Positions 59,045 to 64,000 of a DNA stretch of 64,000 nt are shown here, one piece after another; the first letter of the stretch is position 1; each line of letters starts with the position of its first letter. Below the pieces are notes generated by a model. The model saw nothing but the letters and a program-made list of their open reading frames with translations. It was not told the DNA's origin and made no database searches. This DNA comes from Andalucia godoyi (Eukaryota; Discoba; Jakobea; Jakobida; Andaluciidae), in NCBI GenBank assembly GCA_009859145.1, contig VRVR01000036.1:224972-288971 (forward strand), given 5' to 3'. Made by a program: the position numbers and the translations under genes.

Positions 59045-61627
59045 ATGTTGTCCTCCGATGTGATTGTGGACGTCCATAGAAATGCGTCGCCTGACCTTTT
59101 TGATGAAGCCAATTTTACAGGTTTATCCTCGGCACAGGCACAGTCGTTGTATGCCAGATATGGGTCCAACGAGCTTCCGGAGAAGGTGGACCCAGTTTGG
59201 GCAAAACTGTTTCGGCACTTATGGGGCCCGGCTCTGTGGAAACCGAAGCCGATTCCGCTGATGATGTGGCTTGCCATCGCGGTCAGCGGCTTCATAGAAG
59301 ACTGGGTTGACTTTGCGGTGATCCTTGCTCTGCATCTGCTGAACACAATCATTGCGTTCTACGAAGAACAGAAGGCAGGAGACGCTGTTGCCGCTCTTAA
59401 AGATTCACTTGCACCCAGAGCCATGGTTTGCCGAGACGCCAAGTGGGACAGTGTTAATGCACGACTGCTTGTTCCTGGAGACCTCATTCGTCTGAAAATC
59501 GGGGAGATGTGTCCGGCGGACTGTCAGATCATCCGTGGGAACCAGTGCCAGATCGATCAGAGTGGCCTGACAGGTGAGTCTCGACCGGTGAAAAAAAAGG
59601 TCGGTGATATGGCCTTTGGCGGAACCTGCATCAAGGCCGGCGAGATCGACGGCATAGTGCGTGCGACTGGCGCGCAAACAGAGTTTGGAAAGACCGCAGC
59701 GCTGATCGCTGGAGTGGAACAGACCGGCCAGTTTCAACGTGTGATTAATCGTATTGCCATGGGGCTTGTTGCTATTGCGCTTGTAATTAATGCGATTATG
59801 GTCACCGTCTCTCTTGCTCGCAAGGAACCGTGGGGAGAGGTAGTTCAACGATCTCTGGTTCTGATTGTTGCCTCTGTGCCGATCGCCCTTCCGATGGTTT
59901 GTACAACGATTTTGGCTGCCGGAAGTCGTCGACTGGCTGAACACAACGCGGTTGTGACAAGACTGTCAGCAGTGGAAGAGCTGGCGAGTATGACAGTTTT
60001 ATGCTCGGATAAGACTGGCACGCTGACTCTGAACGAGCTGCAGATGGACGATCCGTGGATTTGTCCAGGCAACAAGGCTAGTCTCCAAGACATTACGCTG
60101 TTTGCTGCAATGTCAACTGTGACTGTGGACCCCGACCCGATTGACACAGCTGTTCGGTCCGCTGCGATGAAGGCAGGGTACGAACACCAGCTTGGTAGCT
60201 GGAAAATGTTGCAGTTTGTCCCATTCGACCCGTCGAATCGTCGTACCGTAGCTGTCTTGCAAGCATCCGACGATGGGCGCATTGTTTGCGTTGTGAAAGG
60301 CGCGCCTGGAACAGTGTTATATCTCTGCAACAACAGAGCAATTGTCCGAGAATCTGTGGAAGCCAAGATTTCCGAATACGCAGCACGAGGACTGCGATGC
60401 CTTGGAGTGGGTATATCGTGGTTGACGTCTGAACAATGTTCATCAGTCGCTGATGGGAATATCCCTTCGTCTTGGGAGTTGCAATTCATCGGACTGCTTT
60501 CCATGTTTGATCCTCCTCGTTCCGATTCCGCGCAAGTGATCCTGAAGGCGAAGGAACTGGGGGTCTCAGTGAAAATGATCTCAGGAGATCATCACAAAAT
60601 CTGTGTCGAAACAGGGCGTCGCTTAGGCCTCGGCACCCGTATTCTGCAGTCTACACGCTTGCGAGATACAGCGGCACCGGTTCTTTGCGAGCTGGTAAAG
60701 GAGAGTGATGGATTTTCAGAGGTATTCCCTGAAGACAAGTACAACATCGTCGCATCACTGCAAGCAAGCGGCATTAACTGTGGCATGACAGGAGATGGTG
60801 TGAACGACGCTGCTGCCCTCAAAAAAGCAAACGTCGGATTTGCTGTAAAAGGCGCGACACCGGCTGCGCGGTCTGCTGCAGACGTCGTTCTTCTGTCCGA
60901 TGGCCTCAGCGTCATCATCACTGCAATTCTCCGAAGTCGTAAGATTTTCCAGCGAGTGAAGAACTATTGCATCTATCGCATCAACATCAGTTTGACTCTG
61001 CTGTTTTTCTTCGCAGTCATGATTATCGTATTCGATGAGTCTCTACCGGCAATCATCATTGTGTTGATGGCCTTGTTGAATGACTTTACGATCATGACAA
61101 TATCCACAGACAAGGTCATTCCTAGTGCGACTCCCGATGGATGGAAATTTTTCGAAATGCTCAGCGTCAGCGTAGCCATGGCCTTTGTTTCGACGATCCT
61201 TTCCATTCTGTCGTATCTCTCTTTTCGAGACGGCTGGTTCGTCGAGGCTCCGCAATCATCGGAAATCGAAACGCTGATTTACATGCAGATCGCAATCATG
61301 AACCAGATCACGGTGTTCACAGCTCGAACGCAGTGCAATATTTTCTCAAGACGTCCGGGCACCGCTCTGCTCGTCGCGGTTCTCGCGCAAATGTTGCTGA
61401 CTACGTTGATTTCGCTGTTTTGGCCGTTCGGAGCAGGGCTTTCGGCTGTATCAGTTGCTTCCGCGATTTTCATTTGGATGTTCACCATTGTCTCCGTACT
61501 CATTCATGACGGTGTGAAATTGCTCATCTACCACGCGTTTCGTGAAAAGGCAGAGCAGGCGAAGATTGAAGATATCCAACGCAATGCGCGGCTGGCGGGC
61601 AGCGCACTGGAAACGGATAATACGTGA
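59045..61627 (+). CDS. P-type (P3A) plasma-membrane H+-ATPase
   Basis: Proton pump of the plant/fungal/protist plasma-membrane class, energising secondary transport. The 860-residue protein has the actuator-domain TGES motif in GLTGESRPV (about residue 176), the phosphorylation site DKTGTLT with Asp322, a KGAPG nucleotide-binding motif, and the hinge GDGVNDAAALKKANVGFAVKG (about 583). ASVPIALPMV is the M4 motif, and LLNDFTIMTISTDKV in M6 follows the P3A pattern. The cytosolic tail after the last span is about 40 residues, much shorter than the autoinhibitory domain of land-plant pumps. Start ATG is the first in frame. Confidence 0.95.
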   Translation: MLSSDVIVDVHRNASPDLFDEANFTGLSSAQAQSLYARYGSNELPEKVDPVWAKLFRHLWGPALWKPKPIPLMMWLAIAVSGFIEDWVDFAVILALHLLNTIIAFYEEQKAGDAVAALKDSLAPRAMVCRDAKWDSVNARLLVPGDLIRLKIGEMCPADCQIIRGNQCQIDQSGLTGESRPVKKKVGDMAFGGTCIKAGEIDGIVRATGAQTEFGKTAALIAGVEQTGQFQRVINRIAMGLVAIALVINAIMVTVSLARKEPWGEVVQRSLVLIVASVPIALPMVCTTILAAGSRRLAEHNAVVTRLSAVEELASMTVLCSDKTGTLTLNELQMDDPWICPGNKASLQDITLFAAMSTVTVDPDPIDTAVRSAAMKAGYEHQLGSWKMLQFVPFDPSNRRTVAVLQASDDGRIVCVVKGAPGTVLYLCNNRAIVRESVEAKISEYAARGLRCLGVGISWLTSEQCSSVADGNIPSSWELQFIGLLSMFDPPRSDSAQVILKAKELGVSVKMISGDHHKICVETGRRLGLGTRILQSTRLRDTAAPVLCELVKESDGFSEVFPEDKYNIVASLQASGINCGMTGDGVNDAAALKKANVGFAVKGATPAARSAADVVLLSDGLSVIITAILRSRKIFQRVKNYCIYRINISLTLLFFFAVMIIVFDESLPAIIIVLMALLNDFTIMTISTDKVIPSATPDGWKFFEMLSVSVAMAFVSTILSILSYLSFRDGWFVEAPQSSEIETLIYMQIAIMNQITVFTARTQCNIFSRRPGTALLVAVLAQMLLTTLISLFWPFGAGLSAVSVASAIFIWMFTIVSVLIHDGVKLLIYHAFREKAEQAKIEDIQRNARLAGSALETDNT

Positions 61628-61726
61628 CAGGTACTCCGAATCTCCTAATGGTTCATTCCGCAATGCAAAAATAAACAAATACAGAAAACTCGCCAGACCA
61701 CCTTTTCTGAGGTAATGCCGAGGACT

Positions 61727-61831
61727 TGTAGAGTCGGGGAACGGCGAGCAAAATGACACACGAATATCGCCTGGGGGCGACGCCGTTCAGGAGTTATATG
61801 TAAAATATTAATTACCTAATTCCCGACTACA
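61727..61831. repeat. Nested inverted repeats
   Basis: An inner perfect 8-bp pair GAACGGCG (61739-61746) / CGCCGTTC (61781-61788) is enclosed by an outer imperfect pair, TGTAGAGTCGGGGA (61727-61740) against TTCCCGACTACA (61820-61831), the left arm having two extra bases. The whole could fold as a branched hairpin. Confidence 0.65.
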
Positions 61832-62558
61832 GTCGTTTTTGTCATCGAAAATCGAGATTCGTTGTTCCAACTGCGTCTCAACCCGTCACATCGCGCGACT
61901 GCACAGTGGTGCGATGAGAAAGAGGCTTCGTACAGCTTGTCCATTGCACACACACGTAAGAGGTGCAGAGGCCATGTGAGGGAAACGGTGATTGCCTTGT
62001 TTGAAACTGATATTTTTCCTAGCCGACTGCAGTCGCTTTCTTTCCTTTTATGTTATGCTGAATGCGCCACACTGGAATTGTGTTACGGTCTACACCGTTG
62101 TGTGTGGTCGGCCGCATGCACAGTGATGCGGTGGTCTCATTGTGCTCGTTTCTCTGGTCTGAAACGTTATTCTACTTTGAGCTGCGAAAGGAACAGTATA
62201 TCGCACAAATCTCCCGTTCCGCCTTGAACTGCAGTGCTCCAGCGATTTTCGGCTTGTGGCCGTCCGTGAAGCACTCGTCTCGGAAAACCCTTGTTGCTCG
62301 CAACACCGCGCTGGAGACCTTTTTCCTGGTTTTCGCGTTGGGAACCTGGCGTGTTCTGCGGAAGGTGTGGTGAGTCAACGACTGTAGTTGACAGCCACGG
62401 GGTTTCGCGCTTGTGTGCATGTTTGTTTGTTTGTTTGTTTGTTTGTTTTGTTTGTTATTTTGTTTGTTTTGTTTTGTTTTATTTTTCCTTTCGTTTTCTT
62501 TGTGTCCAATTATTGAAATAAAAACAGTAGTGCTTTATATTTCAATATTTCTTTTATT

Positions 62559-62573
62559 TGGCACCACGTCGCC
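62559..62573 (+). other. Candidate primer-binding site of LTR retrotransposon
   Basis: TGGCACCACGTCGCC starts with TGG, complementary to the CCA end of a tRNA, and lies 16 bases before the gag ATG. The matching tRNA would end GGCGACGTGGTGCCA. There is no CA directly before it, so the LTR boundary is uncertain. Confidence 0.35.
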
Positions 62574-62588
62574 ACAGTATTAATACTA

Positions 62589-63959
62589 ATGACCTTTTCT
62601 GTTTCTAGTTCCCCCGACCTTGGGTCGGTTCCTTTTCTCGACAAGCTGGCCGCGTCATCATGGTCACGCTTTCTGTTGGACTTTGAGGCTTACACCGCAC
62701 GAGGCGGAAAGCGCTCGATCAGGGAACTGGTTTCATCCACCGTCCTTCGGGTTATCCGCATCCGCGAACCGGAGGTCCTGAAAATGGAAGACGCAGATTT
62801 TGTACTCTGCGTGTCTGGTATTTTTGCCCCAGCCTCGGAGCTGGAGGCATTTGACCGTTTCCGGAAAATCACCATGGAATCCCGATTCTTGTCAACGGAC
62901 TCTGTCCTGAACTTCATTTTAGCCTACGAGAAAGAAGAAGCTCTCTGCGCTCACGTTCTGTGCAAATTGGAGTGCAAACCCCTTCGGAAACTTTTCATTT
63001 CCAATCTGCGCCCTCAGCGCCTGGCAGAACGAGTCGAGTTCCGCCATCCAAAGACGCTCGCAGAAGCCAAGCTATTCGCAATGGAAGAGGCTGAGCTCTT
63101 GTTGAAAATCTCTTCCGAGGCACAGTTGCTCGCAAATTCCAACCACGGTTCTGTCGTGCCCAAGACCACTCCTCGAGCGGCCTTCGGGTCGGAAGACAAA
63201 TCGGTTGTCAGCCTATCAGTCAGTGGCTCAAAGCCTTTCACTCACTCTTCAGGAGACCCGAAGAAGTGCCATGGATGCGGGCACGTCGGACATATTCGTC
63301 CCTTGTGTCCCTATAAGGACGTTCCAGGATGGCTCCGTTCGGGTGAGCGGACTTCCAAACTCGAGGTTCCAAACAAGCCCAATAGTGGACAGGCGAAGAA
63401 TGTCGCTACGGGTCCTGCCGAGGCAACAGTTCCTCGGATCCAAGTCACTCTTCGCGGAATTGATGGTACCATCTGTTGCTCGGCCTTGTTGGATACGGGG
63501 GCGTCAGCAAACTTCATGTCTCCCACGGTCCTATCTGCAATGCTTCCGCTGGGAGTAACACTTCGCAAGTCTTCTCGGGAGTTCACTGTCGCGTCTGGAC
63601 AGAAAGTTGGTTCCTTGGAAGATGTCATCTGTCCCATGCAGGTGAAATGCTGTGCCACCCCGGGACTGAAGCGAGATTTGGAAATCGATACCACCTTTTC
63701 TGTGATGGATACCGGAGAGGAGCTGATTCTCGGTTTTCCATTTCTTCAATCCAGTGGTCTTCTGACCATTCTGTCCGCAACCGTCTCAACAGAGGCAGTT
63801 GACGAAACTCCATTTGATTCAGCCTTCCCTTCGGAAGACGGTTGGCGAGGTTTCACATCGAGAAGGGTCCCATCCATGAGGATCTGGTGGGACTGTGCAA
63901 CGAGTTTGCCGATCTTTTCGATGACATGTCCAGCAAGTCCGGCGACGTCATTCCGATGA
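62589..63959 (+). mobile_element. Ty3/gypsy-type retrotransposon, gag-protease frame
   Basis: Start of an LTR retrotransposon running off the window. Residues about 1-200 form a helical Gag. The nucleocapsid zinc knuckle is CHGCGHVGHIRPLC (C-x2-C-x4-H-x4-C) near residue 228-241. A retroviral-type aspartic protease follows, with LLDTGASANFM carrying the catalytic Asp and the later ILGFPFLQ flap/hydrophobic strand. Protease directly followed by reverse-transcriptase sequence gives the gypsy order. In this frame the codons after about 63845 no longer look like protein, because the RT continues in the -1 frame. Frame 0 ends at 63959. A cellular transposon, not an infectious virus of animals or crops. 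Confidence 0.88.
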
Positions 63960-64000
63960 CGATCTCATTGAAGGAGAATGCATCGCCCACGCGCCCGTGC
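63818..64000 (+). mobile_element. Reverse-transcriptase N terminus, -1 frame, truncated by window end
   Basis: In the -1 frame relative to gag-protease, open from 63818, the codons from about 63851 read a segment with HIEKGPIHEDLVGLCNEFAD and then LFDD, typical of the start of gypsy-type reverse transcriptase, where a leader helix with EFADLF precedes the first RT strand. The window ends inside it. Either a programmed -1 shift between 63818 and about 63850 or a single-base indel separates it from protease. Confidence 0.7.

Larger units (their letters stand above)
61628..62588. other. Region upstream of retrotransposon gag, likely holding the 5' LTR
   Basis: A 961-base region between the H+-ATPase stop and the gag start. 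It contains nested inverted repeats (61727-61831), TTTG repeats (about 62424-62478), an AATAAA in an AT-rich stretch near 62516 and a TGGCACC-type candidate primer-binding site at 62559. Two 100-120-codon frames (61862-62227, 62062-62373) have no recognisable motif. LTR ends cannot be fixed because the second LTR is outside the window. Confidence 0.5.

Noticed and set aside
1-64000. CRISPR arrays, prokaryotic operons, rRNA and tRNA genes
   Set aside because: No regularly spaced direct repeats with unique spacers, no ribosomal RNA-like blocks and no convincing tRNA cloverleaf (T-loop plus anticodon arm) were found by eye; small RNA genes could still be missed.

Overview
This window is nuclear DNA of a microbial eukaryote. 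It encodes a 20S proteasome beta subunit, a CDC5-type splicing factor, a CASP golgin, exportin-T, a TBC Rab-GAP, a P3A-type proton pump and an RBR ubiquitin ligase. Genes are close together, lie on both strands in no operon order, and nearly all are single uninterrupted reading frames. One clear exception is an amino-acid permease with a probable 200-base GT-AG intron. A CFAP161 homologue points to an organism that builds motile flagella. Microsatellites are abundant (GA, CA, AAC, GAAA, GACA, TTTG), and several AAC/AAT-type tracts run through coding sequence as poly-Asn/Ser. I cannot place the lineage from this window; an intron-poor free-living flagellated protist fits best.

Layout. 0-13 kb: a 5'-incomplete helical giant, CDC5, CFAP161, dihydroxyacetone kinase and a spliced APC permease. 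13-31 kb: an RBR E3 ligase, an acidic low-complexity protein, CASP golgin, a 2,072-residue membrane protein whose C-terminal part looks STRA6-like, a TBC1D5-like GAP and proteasome beta2. 31-44 kb: a TTC1-like TPR protein, a double-PAS protein, an SLC35F6-like transporter, S-adenosylmethionine synthetase, a maltose-type O-acetyltransferase, a NUDT19-like hydrolase, a DUF1295 membrane protein, PRPP synthetase and an unidentified helical protein. 44-56 kb: exportin-T and a 2,309-residue protein with a duplicated IQ module and a KIND-like domain. 56-62 kb: a small multispan protein, an HPP-family protein and a P-type H+-ATPase, the last two sharing a promoter region. 62-64 kb: the start of a Ty3/gypsy-type LTR retrotransposon that runs off the window, with a -1 frame break between protease and reverse transcriptase.

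Most genes are housekeeping (RNA processing, tRNA export, proteolysis, Golgi and endosome traffic, C1 and nucleotide metabolism), with no sign of a functional cluster except possibly the HPP/H+-ATPase pair. The most novel items are the two giant proteins at 20.9-27.1 kb and 48.9-55.9 kb. Start codons were moved to the first plausible ATG wherever the open frame ran further upstream through repeats or UTR. All identifications come from reading motifs by eye; no database search was possible.
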